From the NCBI GenBank assembly GCA_963793275.1, contig CAWBZL010000002.1, positions 186,001-250,000 of the forward strand: DNA of 64,000 bases, in the 5' to 3' direction. Both the position numbers and the translations under genes were made by a program. This stretch comes from Marinirhabdus sp963793275 (GTDB taxonomy: Bacteria; Bacteroidota; Bacteroidia; Flavobacteriales; Flavobacteriaceae). Below the pieces are notes generated by a model. It worked only from the letters and a program-made list of their open reading frames with translations. It searched no databases and was not told the origin of the DNA. Below, piece by piece: positions 6,319 to 16,021 of this stretch (within the stretch, counting starts at the first letter, position 1; the number at the start of each line of letters is the position of its first letter).

Positions 6319-8280
6319 ATGAGGCTAAACGCTATTTTGTATGTCTTTTTCTTATGTGTCACAACGCTACAGGCACAGGACAAAATCATAGATAGTCTAC
6401 AGCAAAAGCTTTCTGCAACGTCGGACGATCTGGAAATATCAAAATTGTATAACGCAATTGCAAACCAATATAAATACACTGATCCCGACAAAATGCTGGA
6501 GTTTGGGAATAAAGCGTTTAAAATTTCAGAAAAAAATGCTTTTAAAGCCGAAATGGGAACTGCCTATTTAAATATTGGCACGGCTCACATTATTTTAGGT
6601 TCCTACCAAAAGGCAATGGATAACTTTGTCTGGGCAAAGACTGTTTTTGAAGAGCTCCCAAAAACGAATGCGAATAGTGTCCAAATAGACCAGGGCCTGG
6701 CAAGAACCAAGGGGAGTATGGGAATTGTGTTTTCGGAACAGAGTAATTATGCAAAGGCGTTACAGTATTATCTGGAAGCGGCAAAAATCTATGAAAATCT
6801 TAACGATACGGGACAGACCTCCAAAATTTATAACAATATTGGGGTAGTTTACAAAGCACAGGAACAAGAAGAAAAAGCACTGGAATATTTCTTAAAAGCG
6901 CTTGAAATTCAGAAGGCTCGTAAAGATCCAAACAGAGGGATTACCCAAACCAATATTGCTACTATTTACTTCAACCAAGCAAAACCGGATGACGCATTTA
7001 ACTATTATACTGCGGCAAAAAATAGTATAGATATGCACCCTAACGCTCGCGCTTTAGGAGAGTGGTATAATAATATGGGTTCGTATTACAAGATGAGAAA
7101 AGATCCGGATCTGGCGCTGAAACATTGGGAATTGGCTATACGCACTTTCGAAGGAATTAATGATAAATTTGGACTGGCAGACACCTATCTCCATCTGGCC
7201 GAATTCTACAAAGAGCAGGACAATTCAAACAAATCTATCGAATCGGCCAATAAAGCTGGTACACTGGCCGCTGAAACAAATGTGCTGGAACAACAGGTAA
7301 TTTCAGAAAAAATACTAAGCGATGTATATGCAAAAAACGGAAACACTGCCAAAGCGCTTGAGCATTATAAAAAATACAGTGTTGCAAAAGATAGTCTCCA
7401 CGCACAAAATGACATTCGAAAAGCTGTAGAAGCAGCGATGAATTATGAATTTGAAAAGAAAGAACTCCTTCAAAAAGAAGAAAACGAGAAGCGCGAATTA
7501 GTGTTGAAAGAAGAAGCAAAAAGCACCAATTTAAAACTACTTTTTGGAGCCTTGGTGGCCTTATTGCTTTTTGGAATTGGTTTTTTAATTTATAACCGGC
7601 AGCAACTCAAAAAAAATCTTACACTACAAAAAGAACTGGCAGAGTACGAGCAAAAGGCGTTACACCTGCAAATGAACCCGCATTTTGTGTTTAATTGCCT
7701 TGGTTCCATTTCCAGTTTTATCGTACAAAACGGAACAGATAGCGCCATAAAATACCTTTCAAAATTTTCAAAATTGATGCGGTTAACGCTGGAGTATTCA
7801 AAAGAATCTCTTATTCCAATTGATAAGGAAATTGAGAGCCTTCAGAATTATCTGGAATTGGAACAACTTCGGTTTAATAATAAGTTTAATTTCAGTATTA
7901 CAAAAGACCCTGCTATTGAAGACGATGTTGCATTACCACCGTTGTTAATTCAGCCATTTATTGAAAATGCCATCATACACGGTGTTATTCCGAAGAAAGA
8001 AAACGGAACGATCACCATTCGGTTTAACGTAACTAATAACTCCCTGCATTGCACGATTATAGATGATGGCGTGGGGATAAATCAGTCCAGGAAAAATAAA
8101 GAAAATTTAGTACTGGCACACAAATCTATGGCGTTGGATATTATAAAAAAGCGATTGGAAATGATCACCGAAGCCACCCAAAAACAGGCAACCATACATA
8201 TAGAAGAATTAGCTCAGGAAGATACTATTACAGGTACAAAAGTAATCTTGCAGTTGCCATTGCAGTACGAGAGTGATTAA
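6319..8280 (+). CDS. TPR-containing LytS/YehU-type sensor histidine kinase
   Basis: A 653-aa membrane sensor kinase. A signal peptide ends at about residue 20 (TTLQAQ). A periplasmic TPR array follows (residues about 30-370; for example AYLNIGTAHIILGSYQKAMD and SKIYNNIGVVYKAQEQEEKALEY). Next are a charged coiled coil, one transmembrane helix (about 402-424) and a His_kinase domain with QMNPHFVFN, His about 455. The HATPase domain has QPFIENAIIHG and IDDGVGI. The LytTR regulator 21 bp downstream is its likely partner and the two form an operon. TPR-type kinases like this are typical of Bacteroidota; the ligand is unknown. Confidence 0.92.
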   Translation: MRLNAILYVFFLCVTTLQAQDKIIDSLQQKLSATSDDLEISKLYNAIANQYKYTDPDKMLEFGNKAFKISEKNAFKAEMGTAYLNIGTAHIILGSYQKAMDNFVWAKTVFEELPKTNANSVQIDQGLARTKGSMGIVFSEQSNYAKALQYYLEAAKIYENLNDTGQTSKIYNNIGVVYKAQEQEEKALEYFLKALEIQKARKDPNRGITQTNIATIYFNQAKPDDAFNYYTAAKNSIDMHPNARALGEWYNNMGSYYKMRKDPDLALKHWELAIRTFEGINDKFGLADTYLHLAEFYKEQDNSNKSIESANKAGTLAAETNVLEQQVISEKILSDVYAKNGNTAKALEHYKKYSVAKDSLHAQNDIRKAVEAAMNYEFEKKELLQKEENEKRELVLKEEAKSTNLKLLFGALVALLLFGIGFLIYNRQQLKKNLTLQKELAEYEQKALHLQMNPHFVFNCLGSISSFIVQNGTDSAIKYLSKFSKLMRLTLEYSKESLIPIDKEIESLQNYLELEQLRFNNKFNFSITKDPAIEDDVALPPLLIQPFIENAIIHGVIPKKENGTITIRFNVTNNSLHCTIIDDGVGINQSRKNKENLVLAHKSMALDIIKKRLEMITEATQKQATIHIEELAQEDTITGTKVILQLPLQYESD

Positions 8281-8301
8281 ATTTGAACTATAAAAAATAC
8301 T

Positions 8302-9063
8302 ATGATTTCAGCAGTTTTAATAGATGATGATAAAAACCTTAGAGAAGGGATGAAAGGGCTTTTGTCTCGGTTCGCCCCGGCAATATCTATTATTGGCGAA
8401 GCAGATAGTGTGGCAACGGGAACCGCATTATTGCAAAAATTAGACCCTCAGGTGGTTTTTCTGGACATTCAATTAACCGATGGCACCGGGTTTGATATCC
8501 TGGAAAAAGTAACCGAAAAGAACAAAACCATTAATTCCAACATTGTTTTTATTACGGCGCACGAACAGTATGCTATTAAAGCCTTTAGATTTAGTGCTCT
8601 GGATTTTTTACTGAAACCGGTAGATCCCGAAGAATTGCAAAAAGTAATTCAAAAAATTGAAGCGGTAGTAGAAAAGAAAAACGACTTTTCGCATATTGAT
8701 TTGTTACTGGAAAATATCCGGAAAAATGTAGACAATTTTAAGCGTATCGCATTGTCTACTTCGGACGGGATTCACCTCTTCGATATAAGCGACATTGTGC
8801 GTTGTGAGAGTGAAGATAATTATACCAGATTTTATATAAAGGACCATAAACCCGTGCTTATTTCAAAAACATTAAAGGAATATGAAGAGCTGCTGGGGCA
8901 ACATAATTTTGAGCGTATTCATCAATCACACCTAATTAATCTCAATTATTTAAAGTCGTACATAAAAAAAGATGGTGGCTATGTTGTGATGGAGGACGGG
9001 AGTAAATTGCCCATTTCGCAACGAAAACGAGAACGACTACAAACAATTTTAAAAACGATGTAG
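8302..9063 (+). CDS. LytTR family response regulator
   Basis: A 253-aa two-component regulator. The N-terminal receiver has acidic IDDDK, phospho-acceptor Asp 55 in VVFLDIQL, Thr in ITAH and the conserved Lys in LLKPVD. The C-terminal LytTR DNA-binding domain (about 150-253) has the typical pattern of ISDIVRCESEDNYTRFYI, KTLKEYEELL and FERIHQSHLINLNYLKSY. It lies 21 bp after the LytS-like kinase and is almost certainly cotranscribed with it. No target sites could be assigned. The T9SS cargo gene that follows after 85 bp is a candidate target or simply a neighbour. Confidence 0.93.
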   Translation: MISAVLIDDDKNLREGMKGLLSRFAPAISIIGEADSVATGTALLQKLDPQVVFLDIQLTDGTGFDILEKVTEKNKTINSNIVFITAHEQYAIKAFRFSALDFLLKPVDPEELQKVIQKIEAVVEKKNDFSHIDLLLENIRKNVDNFKRIALSTSDGIHLFDISDIVRCESEDNYTRFYIKDHKPVLISKTLKEYEELLGQHNFERIHQSHLINLNYLKSYIKKDGGYVVMEDGSKLPISQRKRERLQTILKTM

Positions 9064-9148
9064 CGAATTCTAACTGAAATACCCCGAATGCTCATTACTA
9101 TAAAAAAGAATAAAATCACTTGATTACATTTATTGAAAATTAACAACT

Positions 9149-11137
9149 ATGAAAAATACACTACTTCTCTTAGTACTGCTTGTAACAGCAATAACCAGCG
9201 CACAAATTGTAAATATTCCGGATCCGGCCTTTAAAGCCGAATTGATTGCCGATGGTGTAGATACCAATATGGATGGCGAGATACAAATAATCGAAGCCGA
9301 AGCAACTACAGCGATGTCCTTAAATACCCAGGCAATTGCAGATCTGGAGGGAATACAATCCTTTATAAATTTGGAAAGTTTTGTATCACTCGGAACAGAG
9401 ATTTCCGCTTTAAACCTTTCAAACAACATAAATCTTACTATGGTGAGAGTGGATCAAGGTGCTTTATTAACTTCTATAGATATTTCCTCGTGCCCTTTAC
9501 TTGAGGAACTGAGACTTTATGATACAGCCATTACAACACTGGATTGTAATGCAAATCCGAACTTAACTTTACTAAATTTCATTGGTAATGATGCCTTAGA
9601 GACTGTCTTTATTAAGAATGGTGCCGATGAAAGTTTAGGAATAGACCCAGGAAGCTGGAGCGAGAACTGGGATTTTGGGAATAACCCGAATCTACTGTAC
9701 GTATGTGCAGATGAATTTCAGGTAGTTGAATTACAGCAATTTGCTGGTACCGATTATCCGGTAAATACATTTTGTACTTTTTCTCCCGGGGGTGATGTAA
9801 ATACCATCACGGGTGTTACCCAATTCGATGACGAATTGGATGGTTGTGACGCCGGTGATAGTATCATTCCTTTTACAAGTTTTAGTGTAGATTTAGACGG
9901 GGTTGCAACAGGAGTGATCGCTTACAGTAATAGTGCGGGTGTTTATAATGTCTACGCGGGGCAAGCAGGAACTTACAGGCTTACTCCAAATTTAGAAAAT
10001 CCCCTGTATTTTGATATAAGTCCAGATCCCGCAGACGTAGTGATTCCCGTAATTGATAATAGTATCACTGTTCAGGACTTTTGCGTGGAAGCAGTGGGAA
10101 TTCAACCAGATCTGGAAGTAGTTATTGCGCCCATAATTCCCGCGAGACCAGGTTTTGAGGCTACCTATTCTTTGTTCTTCAAAAACAAAGGAAACCAGAC
10201 CCTTTCGGGAGATGTACAGTTCAATTATAGTGAAGCATTACAGGATTTTGTGTCTTCTTCGGTAACCCCTGATGCTCAGGCTGCCGGAATTCTTACCTAT
10301 AATTTTACAGATCTACAACCCTACCAAAGTGAAACCATAGAAATTGTACTGGCTGTAAATAGCCCAATGGACACACCGCCGGTAAATATTGGTGATATTT
10401 TGGTTCTGTTTGCAGATGTTAACCCAATTGCAGGAGACGTAACTCCTTTTGATAATAGTTTTACGTTGGACCAGACAGTGATTGGTTCTTACGATCCTAA
10501 TAATATTGTATGCATTCAGGGCGAAGAAGTACCTACTACATTTATTGGAGAGTTTCTGCATTACGTGATCAATTTTGAAAATACAGGAACTGCTCCTGCC
10601 GAAAATGTAGTCGTTACTATGGAGATAGATCCAACCGATTTTGACAAAAGCACCCTCCAAATTTTAAGTGCTTCTCACAATATGCAAACCGTACTAAATG
10701 ATGATGTGGCTGAATTTCATTTTCAGAATATAAGTCTGGATACAGGCGGTCACGGAAACATACTTCTTAAAATGAAAACCAACGATGATCTTATAACTGC
10801 GGACGAAGTAGGAGCACAGGCAAATATTTATTTCGACTTTAATTTCCCTGTAGAAACCAACGAGGCCGTAACTTCTTTCAGAGTGCTGGGAGTGGATGAA
10901 TTTAATACATCGCAAGTTACAGTATATCCTAATCCGGCAAGTGATATAGTAATACTTCAGTCATTTCAGATGATTACTAACATTAGCATGTTCGATGTCA
11001 TGGGAAGAGAAGTAACTACACTTTCAATAAATAGTCTAAGCGCTCAAATTGATGTTTCAGCACTTAACGGAGGGATTTATTTCTTCTCTATTGAAACCGA
11101 AAGAGGAGTTATAACTAAAAAAGTGATAAAACAATAG
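9149..11137 (+). CDS. Secreted T9SS-sorted protein with LRR-like and DUF11/DUF7619-like regions
   Basis: A 662-aa surface or secreted protein. A signal peptide (MKNTLLLLVLLVTAITSAQ) is followed by a calcium-loop-like DTNMDGEIQ. Then come irregular leucine-rich repeats (about 50-190), a carboxypeptidase-regulatory-like region (about 215-300), and a DUF11/DUF7619-like beta region (about 310-570) with the signature SYDPNN...G..LHYVINFENTGTAPAENV. The last 75 residues are a type A sorting domain of the type IX secretion system: VYPNPASD, MFDVMGREV, GGIYFFSIETERG and KKVIKQ. The protein is expected to cross the outer membrane by T9SS and be anchored or released. The substrate or adhesion role is not evident. 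Confidence 0.88.
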   Translation: MKNTLLLLVLLVTAITSAQIVNIPDPAFKAELIADGVDTNMDGEIQIIEAEATTAMSLNTQAIADLEGIQSFINLESFVSLGTEISALNLSNNINLTMVRVDQGALLTSIDISSCPLLEELRLYDTAITTLDCNANPNLTLLNFIGNDALETVFIKNGADESLGIDPGSWSENWDFGNNPNLLYVCADEFQVVELQQFAGTDYPVNTFCTFSPGGDVNTITGVTQFDDELDGCDAGDSIIPFTSFSVDLDGVATGVIAYSNSAGVYNVYAGQAGTYRLTPNLENPLYFDISPDPADVVIPVIDNSITVQDFCVEAVGIQPDLEVVIAPIIPARPGFEATYSLFFKNKGNQTLSGDVQFNYSEALQDFVSSSVTPDAQAAGILTYNFTDLQPYQSETIEIVLAVNSPMDTPPVNIGDILVLFADVNPIAGDVTPFDNSFTLDQTVIGSYDPNNIVCIQGEEVPTTFIGEFLHYVINFENTGTAPAENVVVTMEIDPTDFDKSTLQILSASHNMQTVLNDDVAEFHFQNISLDTGGHGNILLKMKTNDDLITADEVGAQANIYFDFNFPVETNEAVTSFRVLGVDEFNTSQVTVYPNPASDIVILQSFQMITNISMFDVMGREVTTLSINSLSAQIDVSALNGGIYFFSIETERGVITKKVIKQ

Positions 11138-11159
11138 GTACGTAAGTTTTGTTAAAGAA

Positions 11160-11195
11160 AAATCCCGACTTTGTAATGAAGTCGGGATTTTTTAT
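11160..11195. terminator. Bidirectional terminator between convergent genes
   Basis: A perfect 12-bp stem (AAATCCCGACTT at 11160-11171 with AAGTCGGGATTT at 11179-11190) has a 7-base loop and T/A tracts on both sides. It serves the T9SS gene and the convergent dehydrogenase gene. Confidence 0.85.
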
Positions 11196-11213
11196 GTTTT
11201 CTGAAATAGAATT

Positions 11214-12152
11214 TTATTTCAAATTTTCCAGCATAATTTTAGTCATTTCGTCCAGTTCTACTTCGTGCTCCCAGCCCCAATCTTCGCGAGCGCTATCGTC
11301 ATTAATACTCTGTGGCCAGGAGTCTGCGATGGCTTGTCTAAAATCTGGCTCGTAGGAAATAGCAAAACCTTTCTGCTGTTTTCTGATGCTCGCTGTAATT
11401 TCTTCGGGATTGAAGCTCATTCCGGCAAGATTGTAAGAATTTCTAATCTTTATGTTTTTGGCAGGGGCTTCCATAATGCCAATGGTTGCTTTTATAGCAT
11501 CGTCCATAAACATCATAGGTAAGGTAGTTTCAGCATTTAAAAAACAAATATATTTATTGTGTTTTACAGCTTTATGATAAATGTCTACGGCATAATCTGT
11601 GGTACCACCACCAGGTAGTGTTTTATAGCTAATAAGCCCTGGATATCGTATGCTGCGCACATCTACACCATATTTATTAAAGTAATATTCACACCAGCGT
11701 TCGCCGGTTTGTTTGCTAATGCCGTAGACGGTGCTGGGTTCCATAACCGTGCGTTGCGGGGTGTTAGTTTTTGGAGTAGTTGGTCCAAAAACTGCAATAC
11801 TGGAAGGCCAGAATATTTTATCAATTTTCCCCTCTTTGGCTAGGTTAAGTACATTAAAAAGCGAGTTCATATTCAAATTCCAGGCGCGCATCGGGAATTT
11901 TTCTGCAGTTGCACTAAGCATCGCAGCCATTAAATATACATCGGTAATTTCGTGTTTTATGACTACATTCTGCACTGCATCGTAATCCATAGCGTCCAAA
12001 ATTTCAAAAGGTCCGGCGGCCATCATTTCGGCATCTCCTTCTACAATGTCACTGGCAATTACTTTATGCGGGGCAAATTTTTCTCTTAAAATGGCCGTAA
12101 GTTCGGTTCCTATTTGTCCGCAAGCGCCAATGATCAGAATTCTTTTTTTCAT
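11214..12152 (-). CDS. NAD-dependent epimerase/dehydrogenase, L-threonine 3-dehydrogenase (SDR type)
   Basis: A 312-aa extended short-chain dehydrogenase with a Rossmann GxxGxxG (GACGQIG) near the N-terminus and the catalytic YxxxK (YGISKQTGE) near residue 143. The pattern WPSSIAVFGP...TPQRTVMEPSTVYGISK and RYPGLISYKTLPGGGTTDYAV is that of the UDP-galactose-epimerase-like L-threonine 3-dehydrogenase described from Flavobacterium. That enzyme oxidises threonine to 2-amino-3-oxobutyrate with NAD. No 2-amino-3-ketobutyrate CoA ligase is in the window. The gene is monocistronic between a divergent lipoprotein gene and a convergent terminator. Confidence 0.88.
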   Translation of the reverse strand: MKKRILIIGACGQIGTELTAILREKFAPHKVIASDIVEGDAEMMAAGPFEILDAMDYDAVQNVVIKHEITDVYLMAAMLSATAEKFPMRAWNLNMNSLFNVLNLAKEGKIDKIFWPSSIAVFGPTTPKTNTPQRTVMEPSTVYGISKQTGERWCEYYFNKYGVDVRSIRYPGLISYKTLPGGGTTDYAVDIYHKAVKHNKYICFLNAETTLPMMFMDDAIKATIGIMEAPAKNIKIRNSYNLAGMSFNPEEITASIRKQQKGFAISYEPDFRQAIADSWPQSINDDSAREDWGWEHEVELDEMTKIMLENLK

Positions 12153-12240
12153 ATACGTTTAGGTGTAATATAAACTAGGGTTTATTTTTAAAAGTAAAGA
12201 TACACATTCTGGGGTTGTATCAATTTTGCAAACCTTTAAC

Positions 12241-12269
12241 TTTTAAAACTGCTATTACACTTATATTTG
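12241..12269 (+). promoter_or_regulatory. Promoter of the 197-aa lipoprotein gene
   Basis: The -7 element TATATTTG (12262-12269) has a T-rich -33 candidate TTTT at 12241-12244, 17 bp upstream. The predicted start is about 15 bases before the ATG. Confidence 0.55.
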
Positions 12270-12288
12270 CGCCTTATAACCTCGTTTC

Positions 12289-12882
12289 ATGAGACGTATT
12301 ATTCCATTTTTCCTGTTTTTTTGCCTGTTCATTGGCCTAACAGTTGCTTGTGAAGAAACTGTGGAAACAGAAATAAGCATACAAACCATAGACACCAAAA
12401 CGCGCTACGGAAAAAATTTGGTTGCCTTACCAGTGTTATCAGACGCGGCAAAAGAACAAGCAGTTTCCTGGTCCGTTTTTGAAGAGTTTGAAGCAAATAC
12501 CAATCGGTTAAAAAACCAAACCATTCCGGCCTTAAAGAATATTTCGGAAGAATTAACGTTTCAAACCGACTCTTTACTTACTAAAATCCCGGATACAATA
12601 AACACACGTCCAATTTTTGCAAGACTTATTTTAGCCAACACCCGTGCAAAATTATTGGAACAGTTGTCCAAGAATGATGTGGTAGATTCTTTAAAATTGG
12701 AAACAAGTTTAAAAGAAATGAATCTGGCCGTACAAAACCTTTTTATAGAAATGAACAGAACGTTCACCAAGGGTAAAATTGATGACGAGCTCAAAGAAAC
12801 CGAAAAAAAGGAGTTAGAAAAACAACGTAAATTTTTAGATTCTGTTTACAAAGCAGAAATTCAAGATAATAAAGGAAATTAA
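12289..12882 (+). CDS. Putative lipoprotein, 197 aa
   Basis: The N-terminus has a lipoprotein signal with the lipobox LTVAC at about residues 17-21. The mature part is rich in Lys, Glu and Asn and predicted helical (FEEFEANTNRLKNQTIPALKNISEEL and a Lys/Glu-rich end), suggesting a coiled-coil periplasmic or outer-membrane-attached protein. I do not recognise a family. It is 55 bp upstream of the M13 peptidase gene on the same strand, so the two may be cotranscribed, but their functions need not be linked. Confidence 0.7.
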   Translation: MRRIIPFFLFFCLFIGLTVACEETVETEISIQTIDTKTRYGKNLVALPVLSDAAKEQAVSWSVFEEFEANTNRLKNQTIPALKNISEELTFQTDSLLTKIPDTINTRPIFARLILANTRAKLLEQLSKNDVVDSLKLETSLKEMNLAVQNLFIEMNRTFTKGKIDDELKETEKKELEKQRKFLDSVYKAEIQDNKGN

Positions 12883-12937
12883 GTGTAACTAATTGAACTT
12901 AATTTCTACTTATACACAAATAAATTAAAACCAGAAT

Positions 12938-15013
12938 ATGAAACTAAATAGCATATCGTCTTTTGTTGCTATTGCAGCTGTAGCCTTAGCGGTTACCTCT
13001 TGTGATGAGAAAGAGAAAGACAAGACAATGGCGCAGGCCGACACCGAAGAACGCGGAATTATCCTATCTAATATGGATACTACTGTAAGTCCCAAAAACG
13101 ATTTCTATAATTACGTTAATGGAAACTGGATGAAAAATACTGAAATCCCGGACGATCAGGTACGTTGGGGAGGTTTTGGGGTGTTGCGCAAGTCTACAGA
13201 TAAAGATGTATTAAACATTTTAAATGAAGCAAAGGAGAGTGGAACATATGGTGCAGGAACAGACCAGGCAAAAGCACTGGCTATTTTTGCTTCAGAACTG
13301 GATACGGTGGCTAGAAATAAAGCCGGTATCGCTCCATTACAACCTGCCTTGGATGCCATTGCAGGTATTAATACAATGGAAGATTTTCAAAAAGTGATGA
13401 CCACACGTGCTACGGAAGTTTCGCAACCGTTCTTCGGAATTGCTGCGTTCTCTAATCCTAGCAATAGCGCGATGAATTCGGCGTATATCACTCCAGGAGG
13501 TTTAGGATTGCCGGACCGTGATTACTATACCAATACCGATGCAAAATCTATCGAGATTAGAGAAAAGTACGTAGATCACATCACCAGAATGCTTCAATAT
13601 TTAGGAGATACCGAAGAAGCTGCGCGTGCACAAGCCGAAACTATTTTAGCTTTTGAAACCAAATTGGCAAAGCCAAGACTGGATAAAGTGGCAAGTCGTG
13701 ACTTTAGAAATTTTAACAACCCAAGAAGTATGGAGCAGGTACAAAAAATGGTGCCGGCGGTACAATGGGAGCAAGCCATAAAGGATATGGGCGTTGGTAA
13801 GAAATTGGATACCGTTATTGTTATGCAGCCTACCTACATGCAAACAGTACAAAATGTCCTCTCTAAAAAAGATATTGAAACCTGGAAAACTGTGATGCGC
13901 TGGCAAACATTAAACAGTGCAGCAGGAGCACTTTCTACTAAAATTGAAAAAGCAAACTGGGATTTTTACAGTAAATATTTAAGTGGAGCAGTAAAACAAC
14001 GCCCGGCCGATGAGCGTGCGCTTGGTACTGTAAACGGAAGTGTAGGGGAAGCAGTAGGACAATTGTATGTAGATGCAAAGTTTCCACCGGAAGCAAAAGC
14101 AAAAGCAGAAAAAATGATCGCAAACGTAATTGCAGCCTACAAAGACCGAATCATGAATCTGGACTGGATGAGTGAAGAAACAAAAGAAAAAGCAGTAGCG
14201 AAACTGAATAAATTTACGGTAAAAATAGGCTATCCGGACACCTGGGAAGACTACTCTACGATGGATGTAAAAGAAGATAATACCTACTACGAAAATATGA
14301 TGGCTGTTGCCAACTGGCAATTTAAAGACAATCTGGATAAAATTAATGAACCGGTAGATAGAACCGAGTGGGGAATGTCACCACAAACCGTGAATGCATA
14401 TTTTAACCCGTTTAATAATGAGATTGTATTCCCGGCAGCAATTTTACAACCACCTTTCTACGATTATAAAGCAGACGAAGCTGTAAACTACGGCGGAATG
14501 GGAGCAGTAATTGGTCACGAAATTTCACACGCATTTGACGATAGCGGCGCGCGTTTTGACGGTGATGGGAACTTAGTAAACTGGTGGACAGATGAAGATT
14601 TAGAGGCCTTTACACAACGTGGCGATGCGTTGGCAGCACAATACGATAGTGTTGAGGTACTGGATAGCGTTTTTATTAATGGGAAGTTTACCTTAGGAGA
14701 AAACATTGGAGACCTTGGCGGATTGCTGGGTGCCTACGATGGATTACAGAAATTTTATAAGGAAAATGGTCGTCCGGATAATATAGATGGTTTTACACCG
14801 GAGCAGCGTTTCTTTATGAGTTGGGCAACGGTTTGGAGAACCAAGCAACGTGAAGAGTCTTTACGTACCCAAATTAAAACAGACCCACACTCGCCGGGAA
14901 TGTACCGTGCTACGGAGCCGCTAAAAAATATAGATGCGTTCTACGAAGCGTTCGATATAAAAGAAGGTGATCCAATGTACGTTGCGCCGGAAAATAGAGT
15001 GCGTATTTGGTAG
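12938..15013 (+). CDS. M13 family zinc metallopeptidase (neprilysin/PepO type)
   Basis: A 691-aa gluzincin endopeptidase anchored as a lipoprotein (lipobox AVTSC at about residues 18-22). The M13 N-terminal domain starts with PKNDFYNYVNGNWMKNTEIP. The catalytic domain contains VIGHEISHAFD, with HExxH zinc ligands and catalytic Glu, and the third zinc ligand Glu in ENIGDLGG. The C-terminus carries the conserved GMYRATEPLKNIDAFYEAFDI and ends in a Trp, as is typical of the family. It should hydrolyse peptides shorter than about 40 residues in the periplasm or at the cell surface. A strong terminator follows. Confidence 0.95.
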   Translation: MKLNSISSFVAIAAVALAVTSCDEKEKDKTMAQADTEERGIILSNMDTTVSPKNDFYNYVNGNWMKNTEIPDDQVRWGGFGVLRKSTDKDVLNILNEAKESGTYGAGTDQAKALAIFASELDTVARNKAGIAPLQPALDAIAGINTMEDFQKVMTTRATEVSQPFFGIAAFSNPSNSAMNSAYITPGGLGLPDRDYYTNTDAKSIEIREKYVDHITRMLQYLGDTEEAARAQAETILAFETKLAKPRLDKVASRDFRNFNNPRSMEQVQKMVPAVQWEQAIKDMGVGKKLDTVIVMQPTYMQTVQNVLSKKDIETWKTVMRWQTLNSAAGALSTKIEKANWDFYSKYLSGAVKQRPADERALGTVNGSVGEAVGQLYVDAKFPPEAKAKAEKMIANVIAAYKDRIMNLDWMSEETKEKAVAKLNKFTVKIGYPDTWEDYSTMDVKEDNTYYENMMAVANWQFKDNLDKINEPVDRTEWGMSPQTVNAYFNPFNNEIVFPAAILQPPFYDYKADEAVNYGGMGAVIGHEISHAFDDSGARFDGDGNLVNWWTDEDLEAFTQRGDALAAQYDSVEVLDSVFINGKFTLGENIGDLGGLLGAYDGLQKFYKENGRPDNIDGFTPEQRFFMSWATVWRTKQREESLRTQIKTDPHSPGMYRATEPLKNIDAFYEAFDIKEGDPMYVAPENRVRIW

Positions 15014-15050
15014 ATTTTGAAGTTGAAACCGAAAGTAAATTTGAAAAAAA

Positions 15051-15079
15051 GGGAAGCTCATTTAAGCTTCCCTTTTTTT
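15051..15079 (+). terminator. Rho-independent terminator after the M13 peptidase gene
   Basis: GGGAAGCT (15051-15058) pairs with AGCTTCCC (15065-15072), followed by seven T residues. Confidence 0.85.
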
Positions 15080-15282
15080 ATTCCCTATGTGGTGGCTAAG
15101 GCTATATTAAGACAGGTGTTTATTAAAACTACGAATTAGTGCTCCATCCACGACGGTTATAACTATTCAATAATGATTTAGAATTTCTATGCCGCTATTA
15201 AGGAATGTGAATTTCAGACCGGGAGATGTAATTGTAGGCAAAATTTTTATTGCTGAAACTCAGAATGCAATCAATGCTAGCT
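15080..15282. other. Intergenic gap without recognisable features
   Basis: The only notable frame is 34 codons (15189-15293, +), which overlaps the end of the convergent gene. I see no promoter, repeat or RNA signature. Confidence 0.4.
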
Positions 15283-16020
15283 CTACTCTGTAATGCTATC
15301 CGTACCCAAATATTTGTCATCTTTATTATAATACCAGGCACGCACTTTGGGCATTTTAATCTGGTTTACCGTACTTTCTTCGGTGAGTAGAATGTATTCT
15401 CCTGTGTCTTTTCCGGCGCCGTTTGGGTCGCCTTTAAAAAACTGATATACTTCCATCGCATACGAAGTTGGGTTAAAGTAAAAAAACCAGACATCGCTCC
15501 CTACAGCTTTGTCGTAGGTTACTTTCAACTTTAAGTACTTTTTTCCCTTAAAGGTGACGTTTTCAACTTTGGAAGAAAGATTTGTACCGGGATCTTTTAA
15601 CTTCATAGGAAGACCGTATAAATAAGTATAGTAATTCTTGAACAGCGCGGCGCGTTCGCAATTAATATTGTTATCTTCCAGCTGTTCTTTGCTAGGCGGC
15701 GAAATACCGTCACCAGCATCTATGGTACAGTTATCTTTGTCTATAGTATATGTAAAGGGTAATGTATTTGCCTGACTTTTTAACTGAAACTTTTCCTGAG
15801 GTATATTAATAGAAATAGTACTTACTCTTTTCGTATTGTTTGGTGTGGTCATCGTAACCTGAAAACCACCATTAAATTCTGGCCAATTGCCATTTGGGTC
15901 GTGATAGGCGATTGCTTTGTCTAAAACGGTTTCAGCAGTTTTAGTTTGGGCAAGACCAGTACTAGAAATACATAAAAAGCATAAAAAAATTTTCAATAAC
16001 CTTTTTTTTGAAAATTTCAT
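15283..16020 (-). CDS. Exported DUF6503-like protein
   Basis: A 245-aa protein with a Sec signal peptide ending near residue 24 (STGLAQ). The mature part has ETVLDKAIAYHDPNGNWPEFNG, CTIDAG, NCERAALFKNYYTYLYGLPMKLKDPGT and WFFYFNPTSYAMEVYQFF. This is the pattern of flavobacterial proteins labelled DUF6503, which resemble outer-membrane lipoprotein-sorting-type folds; I am moderately sure of this assignment. It starts 1 bp after the stop of the phosphate transporter gene, so it is cotranscribed and probably translationally coupled with it. A role linked to phosphate uptake or phosphate stress is inference from context only. Confidence 0.75.
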   Translation of the reverse strand: MKFSKKRLLKIFLCFLCISSTGLAQTKTAETVLDKAIAYHDPNGNWPEFNGGFQVTMTTPNNTKRVSTISINIPQEKFQLKSQANTLPFTYTIDKDNCTIDAGDGISPPSKEQLEDNNINCERAALFKNYYTYLYGLPMKLKDPGTNLSSKVENVTFKGKKYLKLKVTYDKAVGSDVWFFYFNPTSYAMEVYQFFKGDPNGAGKDTGEYILLTEESTVNQIKMPKVRAWYYNKDDKYLGTDSITE

Positions 16021-16021
16021 T

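Noticed and set aside
15189..15293. 34-codon frame between the M13 peptidase gene and the DUF6503-like gene
   Set aside because: Very short, overlaps the end of the convergent gene, and has no promoter or recognisable relatives.
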